A DNA stretch of 64,000 nt. Source: CAYSCW01 sp964449165. GTDB taxonomy: Bacteria; Acidobacteriota; Aminicenantia; Aminicenantales; Aminicenantaceae. Within the stretch, counting starts at the first letter, position 1, and every line of letters starts with the position of its first letter. The stretch lies in assembly GCA_964449165.1 (NCBI GenBank), contig CAYVAT010000006.1, positions 1-64,000 of the forward strand, given 5' to 3'. The position numbers were made by a program, and so were the translations under genes. Positions 7,516-15,910 of this stretch are shown here, piece by piece. The notes under the pieces were generated by a model. That model made no database searches and had not been told where the DNA came from. It was given only the letters and a program-made list of their open reading frames with translations.

Positions 7516-10076
7516 AGATTACTATCAACGGGAAACGCATAGAAACAGAGGAAAATAAGACCATTCTGGAGGTGGCTCGGGAAAACGATATCTTCATTCC
7601 CTCTCTTTGTGACCATCCCCGTCTTGATCCCTTCACCGGCTGCCGGTTGTGTATCGTGGAGATCGAGGGCCGAAAGAATTTTCCCCCTTCTTGCGGCACC
7701 TATGTGGAAGAGGGGATGAAAATCAAGACCGATACAGCGCGGCTTCGGAAGTGGAGAAAGCAGATCATGGAGCTTATCCTTTCTGAACATCCCAACGCCT
7801 GCCTGATCTGCAGCGAGAAGGAAAACTGCGATGAATACAAGTCCACTATCCGCAAAGTGGGGGAAGTAACCGGCTGTGTCCTCTGTGCCAACAACGGCCG
7901 TTGCGAACTTCAGGACATTGTCGAATATTTGGGCCTGGATAAAGTCAGTTACCCTTCTCTCTATCGCCATCTGGAGGTAAAGAAACAAGATCCATTCCTG
8001 GACAGGGATTACAACCTGTGCATTCTCTGTGGCAGGTGTGTGAGAGTCTGCCAGGATGTGCGGGGAGCTTCTGCCATCTCTTTTACCTATCGAGGCACCA
8101 GAGCTGTTGTGAGTACAGTCCTGGATAAGCCCCTCATCGAAGCGGGATGCCAGTTCTGTGGAGCCTGTGTGGATGTCTGTCCGACCGGGGCGCTGTTCGA
8201 GAGAGGAATAAGATATGATGTCCTGCCGGATGCTGAGGCCCGTACCATCTGTGCTTTCTGCAGTATGGGATGCACTCTCAGCATGAATCTGAGCCAGGAT
8301 AGAATCCTGAGTTCCAAGCCTTGGATGGAAGGAGCTGTGAATAGGGGGCAGGCCTGCCTCAGAGGTCGGTTCACAGTCAGGGACCTTGTCTACAGTTCTC
8401 GAAGAATCACCAAGCCCATGGTCAGAAAGAAAAGAGAGCTGGTGGAGACAACTTGGGATGAGGCCCTCGACATTGCCGCTCAGGGGTTGAAAAAATACAA
8501 GGGAAAAGAGTTGGCTCTGGTTGTTTCTTCTCAATTAAGCTGCGAAGATATTTATGTTTTCCATAAGTTTGCCCGGGAAGCTCTTAATACCAAAAATATC
8601 TGGCATGGCTCGGGCCATTCTCCTTTTGCTGCATTTGCGAGTGTAGCCGAGAGGAATGGTCTGCCCGGAATTCTGAATTTCAAAATCAGAGATATTTCCC
8701 GAGCGAAGGTTGTCTTTGTCCTCGATGAGGAACTTATTGCTTCTCATCCTATTGTCTGGCTTGAAATTTTGGAGGCGGTCAGAAAAGGGGCCAAACTCAT
8801 CGTCGCTTCCGACTTCTCTACATTCTTCAACCGCTACGCTTCCCTTTCGTTTTGTATCGAACCAGGATCTGAATCTCGCCTCTTGCAGCTTCTCTCCAAA
8901 TACTGGCTTGAAATCAGCGGCCCGCACAGCTTTTCTCAAATCAATGGATTTACTGCCTTCCAAAATTTTATCGATAAACTGGATTCCTCCAGAGCTCAAG
9001 AGATAACCGGTGTCAGGCAGGAGGATTTGAGAGAGGCCTCCCGGATTCTTTCCGGGGAAGGACCGGCCGTGTTTCTTTTCAGTTCCGGATTGACCCGATA
9101 TCCCTCCGGTCAGGAGAACTTGGTCTCCCTCTGGAATCTCGCCCTTCTCACGGGAGGCAAGCTTGTGCCGCTGGGGCTGGAAAGCAACCTGAGAGGTGCC
9201 GATGAAATCAGCAGGCATTTTCCCACTAATACCAAGGGCGTTCATCAGATCCTCCAGGGAACTACCAGCGGCGAGGTGAAGGCCCTCTACCTTGCGGGAC
9301 CGATTCCTTTCTTGGGAAGGAAAAAGCCTGAATTTTTGGTGGTTCAAGACAGTTTCATGAATGATAAAACCCAGGAGGCCGATGTTGTCTTTCCTGCCAC
9401 CGCTTTTGTAGAGACAGAGGGAGTGCTGATCAACACAGAAGGAAGACTTCAAAAAACGGAAAAGATAGTGCAACCGTTGGGTGAGGCCAGGCCCGACTGG
9501 TGGATTGTTACCCAACTGGCTCAGAAGATGGGAAAGAAAAATTTTGCCTACAAGAGGTCTTCCCAGATTCTTAAAGAAATATCCGGCTTGATCCCAGGAT
9601 TAGCCAAAGCTTCTTACCCTCCTCTCAAGAAGGGAAGAGAAATCTTTATTCAGGAAAAGAGAGAGGGAGAAAAGAAGTTTCTGTTACCTGGAGCGGCTCC
9701 CGCCGAGGCAGAGACAAGCAGGAAATATCCTTACTTTCTTATGATTGATTACAGTTTAGATTACTACAGGAATCTTCCTCTCTCAGAGGAAATCAGAGGT
9801 ATGGGTATCATCCGGGATCCCAGGTGGATCAGGATGTCCCCGGAGGATGCCGAAGAACTCCAGGTCAAGGAAGGAGAGGAAATCGTAGTAGAATCTCCGG
9901 ATGGAAAATGCAAAGGCCTGGTCAGAATTTCCATATCCCTCCCTAAAGGAAGAATGAAAGCAAGCATTCTCTGGAATGATGGCTCTGATCATTCGGCAGT
10001 TGGTCTTATGTCCTTTCCTTCTACGCAATCACTGTCTTTAGGACCCATACCGGTCAGGGTAAAAAGAGGAAAGTAA
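7512..10076 (+). CDS. NuoG/FdhA-like iron-sulfur molybdopterin-fold subunit
   Basis: An 854-residue protein. It has an N-terminal [2Fe-2S] domain (CDHPRLDPFTGCRLC); a HxxxCxxCxxxxxC site (HPNACLICSEKENC) followed by a second CxxCxxxxxC (CVLCANNGRC); two ferredoxin clusters (CILCGRCVRVC, CQFCGACVDVCP); a MoCo-type [4Fe-4S] motif (CAFCSMGC with later CLRG); a molybdopterin oxidoreductase fold; and a C-terminal dinucleotide-binding domain. Where formate dehydrogenases have Sec or Cys in CHSPS, this reads GHSPF with a plain GGC Gly codon, so formate catalysis is unlikely. It more probably serves as an electron-transfer scaffold, as NuoG does. It overlaps both neighbours (ATGA and TAATG), indicating coupling. 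Confidence 0.8.
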   Translation: MKITINGKRIETEENKTILEVARENDIFIPSLCDHPRLDPFTGCRLCIVEIEGRKNFPPSCGTYVEEGMKIKTDTARLRKWRKQIMELILSEHPNACLICSEKENCDEYKSTIRKVGEVTGCVLCANNGRCELQDIVEYLGLDKVSYPSLYRHLEVKKQDPFLDRDYNLCILCGRCVRVCQDVRGASAISFTYRGTRAVVSTVLDKPLIEAGCQFCGACVDVCPTGALFERGIRYDVLPDAEARTICAFCSMGCTLSMNLSQDRILSSKPWMEGAVNRGQACLRGRFTVRDLVYSSRRITKPMVRKKRELVETTWDEALDIAAQGLKKYKGKELALVVSSQLSCEDIYVFHKFAREALNTKNIWHGSGHSPFAAFASVAERNGLPGILNFKIRDISRAKVVFVLDEELIASHPIVWLEILEAVRKGAKLIVASDFSTFFNRYASLSFCIEPGSESRLLQLLSKYWLEISGPHSFSQINGFTAFQNFIDKLDSSRAQEITGVRQEDLREASRILSGEGPAVFLFSSGLTRYPSGQENLVSLWNLALLTGGKLVPLGLESNLRGADEISRHFPTNTKGVHQILQGTTSGEVKALYLAGPIPFLGRKKPEFLVVQDSFMNDKTQEADVVFPATAFVETEGVLINTEGRLQKTEKIVQPLGEARPDWWIVTQLAQKMGKKNFAYKRSSQILKEISGLIPGLAKASYPPLKKGREIFIQEKREGEKKFLLPGAAPAEAETSRKYPYFLMIDYSLDYYRNLPLSEEIRGMGIIRDPRWIRMSPEDAEELQVKEGEEIVVESPDGKCKGLVRISISLPKGRMKASILWNDGSDHSAVGLMSFPSTQSLSLGPIPVRVKRGK

Positions 10077-10909
10077 TGGCCAAGATTTTGAAGAGAGAAC
10101 GTTTGGTGCCCAATATCCACCTGCTTAAGGTTCATGCGCCGAAGATAGCCCAAAAGTGTAAGCCCGGACAATTTGTCATCATCATGCCAGATGAACGGGG
10201 AGAAAGGATTCCGTTGACCGTTGCTGATTGGGACAAGAAGGAAGGCTCTGTCACTTCAGTATTCATGGTGGTAGGGACCTCCACCCATAAGCTTGCCCGG
10301 CTTAAAAGTGGAGATGAAGTTCCTGTTTTCGTAGGGCCCTTGGGTAAACCCTCTGAAATCGAAAAATTCGGTACCGTCATCTGTGCTGGAGGCTGTTTTG
10401 GAATAGGAGCTATCTATCCCGTGGCCAGAGCCATGAAGGAGGCGGGAAACAGGGTCATCACCTTGATAGATGTCAAGGCCAACTACCTGCTCTACTGGGA
10501 AGACAAACTCAGAGAAGTGAGTGATGAAGTTTATATTTCCGCCAGGGACAGTTATTATGATTGCAAGAATTACATCCCCAAGGTTCTCGGGAAAATCCTG
10601 AAGGATAAGAAAAGAGTGGACAGAATTTTTTCTGTGGGCTGTACCTACTTGATGTACACCTGCGCGGAGGCTACTAGGTCTCGAGGGATAAAAACGCTGG
10701 TAGCCCTTAATCCGATCATGGTCGATGGGACGGGGATGTGCGGGGCTTGCCGGGTAAGTGTGGATGGCCAGACAAAGTTTGCCTGTGTGGATGGGCCTGA
10801 GTTTGACGGGCATCTTGTGGACTGGAAAGAGCTTTTCTCAAGACGCAAAACATATTTTGATGATGAGATCGAATCCCTCTGTCACTGGGAAAGAGAAAAT
10901 TTTCCATAA
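10076..10909 (+). CDS. nfnA: NfnA/SudB-like ferredoxin-NAD(P) reductase subunit
   Basis: A 277-residue protein of the dihydroorotate dehydrogenase electron-transfer/ferredoxin-NADP reductase family. It has an N-terminal FAD-binding barrel (CKPGQFVIIM, RIPLTVADWD), an NAD-binding half (CAGGCFGIGAIYPVARAM) and a C-terminal [2Fe-2S] loop (VDGTGMCGACRVSVDG plus a later Cys). This is the small subunit of NfnAB transhydrogenase and of sulfide dehydrogenase. The start overlaps the preceding stop by one base and the NfnB-like gene follows after 17 bp. NfnA normally handles NADH at its FAD. Confidence 0.88.
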   Translation: MAKILKRERLVPNIHLLKVHAPKIAQKCKPGQFVIIMPDERGERIPLTVADWDKKEGSVTSVFMVVGTSTHKLARLKSGDEVPVFVGPLGKPSEIEKFGTVICAGGCFGIGAIYPVARAMKEAGNRVITLIDVKANYLLYWEDKLREVSDEVYISARDSYYDCKNYIPKVLGKILKDKKRVDRIFSVGCTYLMYTCAEATRSRGIKTLVALNPIMVDGTGMCGACRVSVDGQTKFACVDGPEFDGHLVDWKELFSRRKTYFDDEIESLCHWERENFP

Positions 10910-10926
10910 AGTAAAGTAAGGAAAAC

Positions 10927-12432
10927 ATGGCTGAAAAAAACAAACTCTCGCCTGAAGTAAAAGAAAGGCTGAGAAAAGGGTTTCACGAAGAATGGCGAAG
11001 GGAATTGCGCAAATCTATCCCGGCCAAGGAACGAATGAAGATGCGTCGTCAGAAGATGCCGGAAAGGAAACCGGAAGAGAGGAACAAAGATTTTTATGAG
11101 GTGAATCTTGGTCTGGATGAGAAGGCCGCTGTCAGAGAAGCCCAACGCTGCCTGGATTGTGCCAACCCTCAATGTGTTCTGGGTTGCCCGGTGGGCATTG
11201 ATATTCCTGCTTTCATCAAGCTCATCGAGATCGGTGATTTTGTCCAGAGCGTTCGCAAGATTAGAGAGACCAACAGCCTTCCCGCCATCTGTGGTCGTGT
11301 CTGTCCCCAGGAAAGCCAGTGTGAGGCCGTATGCACGACCAAGAAAGCTACAGGAGTGTCCGTGGCCATAGGAAACCTGGAGAGGTTTGCCTCCGATTAC
11401 GAAAGAATCAAAGGAGAAGTTTACATCCCTTCTATCCCCCCTTCTTCTGGGCATAAAGTAGCTATCATCGGAGCCGGACCGTCAGGCCTGACCGCTGCCG
11501 GAGATTTGGCCATGAAGGGACACCGGGTTACCATTTTTGAAGCCCTCCATGAGGCTGGAGGTGTTCTGGTCTACGGCATTCCTGAGTTCAGGCTTCCCAA
11601 GAGCACCCTTCAGTCCGAGGTGGAGTATTTGAAAAAATTAGGGGTGGAACTGAGAACAAATTTTATCGTCGGCCTGACAGCCACCATCGATGACCTGAAG
11701 AGGGAAGGCTTCGAGGCCTTCTTCATAGGTTCGGGCGCCGGATTGCCCAGTTTCATGCGGATTCCCGGGGAAAACCTGGTGGGAATCTATTCCGCAAATG
11801 AGTACCTGACACGGGTCAACCTGATGAGAGCCTACGATTTTCCCAAATTCGATACTCCTGTTTATCTGGGCAGGCGAGCAGCAGTCATCGGCGGAGGGAA
11901 TGTGGCCATGGATTCGGTCCGTACTGCTCAGAGACTGGGAGCGGAGAAGGCCACCATCGTCTACCGGCGTTCGCGGGTGGAAATGCCGGCCAGGGTGGAG
12001 GAGGTCAAGCACGCCGAGGAAGAAGGCATTGAGTTTCACTTCCTCACAGCGCCGGTAAGGTATATCGGAGATGATAAGGGAAAGGTCAGGGCTATGGAGT
12101 GTATCCAGATGAGGCTGGGAGAACCTGACTCTTCTGGTAGACGTAGACCGGTTCCCATCGAGGGCTCAGAGTTTACAATGGAAGTTGACTTAGTGGTGGT
12201 AGCTATCGGGCAGAGTCCCAACCCTCTCATTCCCCAGACTACCCCTCAGCTTAAAGTCGGGAAATGGGGGAACATCGAAGTGAATTGGGATACCATGGCC
12301 ACCAGCATGGAAGGTGTCTATGCGGGAGGAGATATTATCCGGGGCGGAGCAACCGTCATATTAGCCATGGGAGATGCACGGATAGCTGCCGGTTCGATTC
12401 ATGAATATTTGAGCAATAAGAAAAGAAAGTAG
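10927..12432 (+). CDS. nfnB: NfnB/GltD-like NADPH-binding flavoprotein
   Basis: A 501-residue member of the glutamate synthase small-subunit family. A lysine/arginine-rich N-terminal extension leads to two [4Fe-4S] sites (CLDCANPQCVLGCP; CGRVCPQESQCEAVC), then an FAD Rossmann motif (VAIIGAGPSGLTAAG), an NADPH-binding motif (AAVIGGGNVAMDSVRTA with YRRSR) and the C-terminal FAD motif GGDIIRGGATVILAMGDAR. Paired with an NfnA-like gene and without a GltB partner, it is best read as NfnB, the subunit that bifurcates electrons from NADPH. SudA and GltD are the alternatives. Confidence 0.85.
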   Translation: MAEKNKLSPEVKERLRKGFHEEWRRELRKSIPAKERMKMRRQKMPERKPEERNKDFYEVNLGLDEKAAVREAQRCLDCANPQCVLGCPVGIDIPAFIKLIEIGDFVQSVRKIRETNSLPAICGRVCPQESQCEAVCTTKKATGVSVAIGNLERFASDYERIKGEVYIPSIPPSSGHKVAIIGAGPSGLTAAGDLAMKGHRVTIFEALHEAGGVLVYGIPEFRLPKSTLQSEVEYLKKLGVELRTNFIVGLTATIDDLKREGFEAFFIGSGAGLPSFMRIPGENLVGIYSANEYLTRVNLMRAYDFPKFDTPVYLGRRAAVIGGGNVAMDSVRTAQRLGAEKATIVYRRSRVEMPARVEEVKHAEEEGIEFHFLTAPVRYIGDDKGKVRAMECIQMRLGEPDSSGRRRPVPIEGSEFTMEVDLVVVAIGQSPNPLIPQTTPQLKVGKWGNIEVNWDTMATSMEGVYAGGDIIRGGATVILAMGDARIAAGSIHEYLSNKKRK

Positions 12433-12474
12433 GGACCGTTCCTCGAACAGTCCCCATACCTCTTTAAAGAGGGG
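12432..12474 (+). promoter_or_regulatory. Tandem hairpins covering the CoA-transferase RBS
   Basis: The first hairpin pairs GGGACCGTTC (12432-12441) with GAACAGTCCC (12445-12454), with one C-A mismatch. The second is the perfect palindrome CCTCTTTAAAGAGG (12459-12472), whose right half contains the ribosome binding site GAGGGG. Folding would hide that site. Neither is followed by a T-run, so translational control or mRNA processing fits better than termination. Confidence 0.45.
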
Positions 12475-12479
12475 TCAAG

Positions 12480-13778
12480 ATGAGTTGGATAGATGATTAC
12501 AAGAAAAAACTGGCCACTGCCGAAGAGGCTGTTGCGGCCATCAAAAGCAAAAATCGTGTCTACATCAGCGGGAATGCAGCAACGCCATATGTTTTGATGA
12601 AGGCTCTGGCTTCAAGGAAGGATGTGCTCAAAGATGTGGAACTCGTCCATGTCCTTCTTATGGGGGAAGATCCACTCTCCAAACCTGAGATGGAGGGCCA
12701 TTTTCGCCATAACTCTCTTTTTGTCGGTCCGGCAGACAGAGATGCCATCAACGAGGGAAGGGCAGATTATGTTCCTATTTTCCTTCATCAAATTCCAGAT
12801 CTTTTCTACTCGCATCAGATGCCCTTAGATGTGGTCCTGGTACATCTTTCGCCTCCCGATGAACATGGTTTTATGAGTTTTGGAGTGGAAGTTCTGGCCT
12901 CCAAGGCGGCCGTGGAAACGGCCAAGGTGGTTGTGGCTCAGGTGAACGAGAAAATGCCCCGAGTGCTGGGAGATTCTTTCATCCATATTTCCCGGGTCCA
13001 TAAGATCGTGGAGGTCTCTGAAGATTTGCCCCAGCTTCAGAAAAAACCCTTCACTGAAATGGAGAGGAAGATCGGGCATTCTATCGCCAAATTGATCGAG
13101 GACGGATCTACCCTGCAGTTGGGTATCGGGGGGATTCCAGATGCTGTTCTTTCAGCATTGAAGGGGAGAAAGGATCTGGGCATTCATACTGAGATGGTCT
13201 CCGATGGAGTGATGGAGGCGATAGAGTCAGGGATGATCACCGGGGCCAAGAAAACCTTCCACCCATATAAAGTGATTTTAACATTTTTGCTGGGTTCGGA
13301 CAGGCTTTACGAATTTGCCGACAATAACCCCATTTTTGAAGCCCATCCCACAGATTATACCAATCATCCTTTCAACGTCTCCCGCAATGACAACATGGTG
13401 GCTATCAACTCCGCCATCGAGGTGGATATCACTGGTCAGGTCTGCTCTGACTCAATCGGAACTTATATCTACAGCGGATTTGGCGGACAGGTGGATTTCA
13501 TCCGCGGTGCGGCTCACTCCAAGGGAGGAAAACCCATCATCGCCCTTCCTTCCACAGCCAAGGGAGGAGAGATGTCACGAATCGTTCCCTTCTTGAAAAA
13601 AGGAGCAGGTGTTGTCACCACGCGGGCGGATGTCAAGTATGTGGTCACAGAATACGGGGTGGCTTACCTTCACGGCAAAAATCTGCAGGAGCGGACAAGG
13701 GCTTTGATCGACATCGCCCACCCTGATTTTAGGGATGATTTGATCAAGGAAGCCAAATCCCGCCATCTCCTGCAATAG
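12480..13778 (+). CDS. Acetyl-CoA hydrolase/4-hydroxybutyrate CoA-transferase family
   Basis: A 432-residue cytoplasmic protein of the acetyl-CoA hydrolase/transferase family. Features include LQLGIGGIPDAVLSALKG, the HTEMVSDGVMEAIESG segment that carries the family's conserved glutamate, and the C-terminal FGGQVDFIRGAAHSKGGKP with VTEYGVAYLHGKN. The length is normal. In fermenters these enzymes move CoA between acids such as acetate, butyrate, propionate or 4-hydroxybutyrate, and the exact acids cannot be read from sequence. Its position after the Nfn genes suggests that it conserves acyl-CoA made by the pathway feeding those redox enzymes. The ribosome binding site lies in a hairpin. Confidence 0.85.
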   Translation: MSWIDDYKKKLATAEEAVAAIKSKNRVYISGNAATPYVLMKALASRKDVLKDVELVHVLLMGEDPLSKPEMEGHFRHNSLFVGPADRDAINEGRADYVPIFLHQIPDLFYSHQMPLDVVLVHLSPPDEHGFMSFGVEVLASKAAVETAKVVVAQVNEKMPRVLGDSFIHISRVHKIVEVSEDLPQLQKKPFTEMERKIGHSIAKLIEDGSTLQLGIGGIPDAVLSALKGRKDLGIHTEMVSDGVMEAIESGMITGAKKTFHPYKVILTFLLGSDRLYEFADNNPIFEAHPTDYTNHPFNVSRNDNMVAINSAIEVDITGQVCSDSIGTYIYSGFGGQVDFIRGAAHSKGGKPIIALPSTAKGGEMSRIVPFLKKGAGVVTTRADVKYVVTEYGVAYLHGKNLQERTRALIDIAHPDFRDDLIKEAKSRHLLQ

Positions 13779-13785
13779 CGGAAAC

Positions 13786-14451
13786 ATGAGACAATCAGAC
13801 CTTTTCCCCCCGGAGAAGGGCCATATCGGCACAGATGAATCGGGAAAAGGGGACTATTTTGGACCTCTGGTTGTGGCCGGGGTTTTCGTCCCGGAAGAGC
13901 AGGAGGAAGTCCTCAGAGAGCTGGGAGTTAAAGACAGCAAGAGACTCTCTGACAACCGGGTTCGTGAATTCGCCGGCCTGATCAAAGAAGGCTACAAGCA
14001 TTCGTTGGTGGCTATTGGGCCTGAAAAATACAATGAACTTTATGGCAAGCTACGAAACTTGAACAGAATCCTGGCCTGGGCTCATTCTCGGGCCATCGAG
14101 AATATCCTGGAGGAGGTCCACTGCGCCCAAGCTATCACTGACCAGTTTGGAGACAAGCTTTATGTGCTTAACGCTTTGATGAAGAAGGGAAAGAATATCG
14201 ATCTCATCCAGAAGCCCAAGGCGGAAGAGGATATGGCAGTGGCTTCGGCATCGATTCTTGCCAGGGCTGAATTCTTAAGGCGGCTCCATTTTCTTTCCCA
14301 GGATATGGGCGTGGATCTTCCCAAAGGATCTTCTCCTCTTGCTGAAGAGGCGGCTGTAAGGCTCGTCCGACAGCATGGAGAAAAAGTCCTCGACAAAACG
14401 GCAAAACTCCATTTCAAACTCACCCAGCGTGTATTGGCTGTTCTGAAATGA
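13786..14451 (+). CDS. rnhC: Ribonuclease HIII lacking the N-terminal domain
   Basis: A 221-residue type 2 RNase H of the HIII branch, shown by GTDESGKGDYFGPLVVAG near the N-terminus, VKDSKRLSD, ITDQFG and SASILARAEFLRRL, which give the acidic catalytic residues. It degrades the RNA of RNA/DNA hybrids. Usual RNase HIII proteins are about 300 residues with a TBP-like substrate-binding domain of 80 or so residues first; here the catalytic domain starts almost at once, and the upstream DNA is the CoA-transferase gene, so the domain is absent rather than frameshifted. It starts 7 bp after that gene. Confidence 0.85.
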   Translation: MRQSDLFPPEKGHIGTDESGKGDYFGPLVVAGVFVPEEQEEVLRELGVKDSKRLSDNRVREFAGLIKEGYKHSLVAIGPEKYNELYGKLRNLNRILAWAHSRAIENILEEVHCAQAITDQFGDKLYVLNALMKKGKNIDLIQKPKAEEDMAVASASILARAEFLRRLHFLSQDMGVDLPKGSSPLAEEAAVRLVRQHGEKVLDKTAKLHFKLTQRVLAVLK

Positions 14452-14454
14452 CCT

Positions 14455-14472
14455 CTCTGATATAAATCAGAG
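14455..14472. other. Perfect 7-bp hairpin after rnhC
   Basis: CTCTGAT (14455-14461) pairs with ATCAGAG (14466-14472) across a 4-nt loop, just after the rnhC stop. No T tract follows, so it may be an mRNA 3'-end stabiliser or a weak terminator. Confidence 0.35.
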
Positions 14473-14497
14473 AACCTCGAAAAATCCCGGAGGAATC

Positions 14498-14563
14498 ATG
14501 CAGATTAAATCTCATTTATTGCTTGCACTGTATTCATGTTCATTTTTTTATCTGTTAGGATAG
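14498..14563 (+). CDS. Possible 21-residue hydrophobic peptide
   Basis: ATG at 14498 follows GGAGG by 4 nt and opens a 21-codon frame encoding MQIKSHLLLALYSCSFFYLL plus a final Gly, then TAG. The peptide is short, hydrophobic and unrecognised. It lies in the gap before the AlaX gene and could be a leader peptide or chance; only the ribosome binding site supports it. Confidence 0.2.
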   Translation: MQIKSHLLLALYSCSFFYLLG

Positions 14564-14598
14564 AATAAGCAGAGAATAAGAAAGGAAAGGAGAATGCG

Positions 14599-15795
14599 AT
14601 GAGCGAAGGAACTAAAAGGCTCTATTTCGAAGATCCATACCGCACAGAGTTTGAGGCGAAAGTTGTAAAGAGGCTGACATATAAAAGTGCACCTGCTTTA
14701 ATTCTCGATCAGACCTGTTTCTATCCCGAATCAGGAGGACAGCCGGCTGACAGAGGAACCATAGACGGAGTAGAAGTTGTCCATGTTGTTGAAGAGGATG
14801 ACCAGATCCTTCATCTCATCAAAAAAGAGGTGTCATCGGATAAGGTGGTGGGAAAAATAGATTGGGAGCGCCGTTTCGATCACATGCAGCAGCATGCAGG
14901 CCAGCACATTCTTTCCCAGAGTTTCTATGAGTTGTTCCAGGCAGCGACCCGCTCTTTCCATCTGGGAGAGGAGATCTCCACTGTGGAGATAGATCTGCGG
15001 GAGGTTAGAGAAAAAGATGTTGGAAGAGTCGAGAAGAGGGCCAACGCCAGAGTGTTCGAAGACAGGAAGATCAAGACTTACTTTATCGATGAGAAAGAGG
15101 TTGAGAGGATTCCTCTCCGAAGGCCTCCCCAGAAGACGGGTCGGTTGCGGATCGTTGAAGTCGCGGATTATGACTATTCCGCCTGTGGAGGCACCCACCC
15201 TAAAAGAACAGGAGAGGTGGGGCTGATTAAAATTTTAAGGTGGGAAAGGATAAGAGACAATATTCGCTTTGAATTTATCTGCGGCCAAAGAGCCTTGGAT
15301 GATTACATCTGGAAAAACAGGAGCCTGCGCGAACTCTCCAATCGATTGACAGCTCATGGAAGGGATATTCTCGATTCTGTTGAGAAGCTTTTTGCAGATT
15401 TGAAGTCAGAAAAAAGGAAAAACAGAAAGCTTCAAGAAAAGTTGCTCCAGTATGAAGCCAGGGAAATCATCCACAAAACCGAGGGAAAAATCATTAAAAA
15501 TATATACACAGAGAGAAGCCGGGAGGAGATAAAACACTTGGCTTTAAATATCATCAGGGCCGGAGAATGTGTGGTTCTCTATGGAGTGAAGGACGAGAGG
15601 GGTGTGCATCTGGTCCTTGCCCGATCGGATGCGGTTGACATCGATTTGAGAGAGCTCATTCCCGAGCTTTCATCTGTTATAAAGGGAAAGGGAGGAGGCC
15701 GACCTTCCTTGGTGGAAGTTGCTGGAGAGAATGCCGATACTCTTCAACACGCTTTAGATAAAGCGTATGAATTCGTCAGGAAAAGATTGGATTAA
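14599..15795 (+). CDS. Alanyl-tRNA editing protein, AlaX-L type
   Basis: A 398-residue free-standing editing protein related to the C-terminal part of AlaRS. It has an N-terminal tRNA-edit beta-barrel (FYPESGGQPADRG), the zinc site HAGQH near residue 98 with CGGTH near 197, a coiled-coil linker (about 255-290, KKNRKLQEKL region) and a C-terminal DHHA1-like domain (GKGGGRPSLVEVAG). It hydrolyses Ser- or Gly-mischarged tRNA-Ala in trans. The length matches AlaX-L proteins carrying DHHA1. GGAAAGGAGAATGCG precedes ATG 14599. No AlaRS gene is nearby. Confidence 0.85.
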   Translation: MSEGTKRLYFEDPYRTEFEAKVVKRLTYKSAPALILDQTCFYPESGGQPADRGTIDGVEVVHVVEEDDQILHLIKKEVSSDKVVGKIDWERRFDHMQQHAGQHILSQSFYELFQAATRSFHLGEEISTVEIDLREVREKDVGRVEKRANARVFEDRKIKTYFIDEKEVERIPLRRPPQKTGRLRIVEVADYDYSACGGTHPKRTGEVGLIKILRWERIRDNIRFEFICGQRALDDYIWKNRSLRELSNRLTAHGRDILDSVEKLFADLKSEKRKNRKLQEKLLQYEAREIIHKTEGKIIKNIYTERSREEIKHLALNIIRAGECVVLYGVKDERGVHLVLARSDAVDIDLRELIPELSSVIKGKGGGRPSLVEVAGENADTLQHALDKAYEFVRKRLD

Positions 15796-15910
15796 AACAA
15801 AATCTTGGTTTAGCAAGCGTTTTGTACACCTGAGGATGATTGAAAATGCAGGATTAATGAGAAATGATGAAAGTTAGGAGGGCCAGATTTACTCGGGGCT
15901 GATCCCAATT

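Noticed and set aside
8590..8640. Possible selenocysteine site in the FdhA-like subunit
   Set aside because: The codon at the expected place is GGC (Gly), not TGA, and the frame is uninterrupted.
7371..9515. Long open frames of 387 and 326 codons on the minus strand opposite the NuoG-like gene
   Set aside because: They lie fully antisense to a gene with clear cluster motifs, have no recognisable domains, and arise from codon bias.
13779..14451. A frameshifted N-terminal domain of RNase HIII upstream
   Set aside because: The upstream DNA is the intact CoA-transferase gene, with only 7 bp between the genes.
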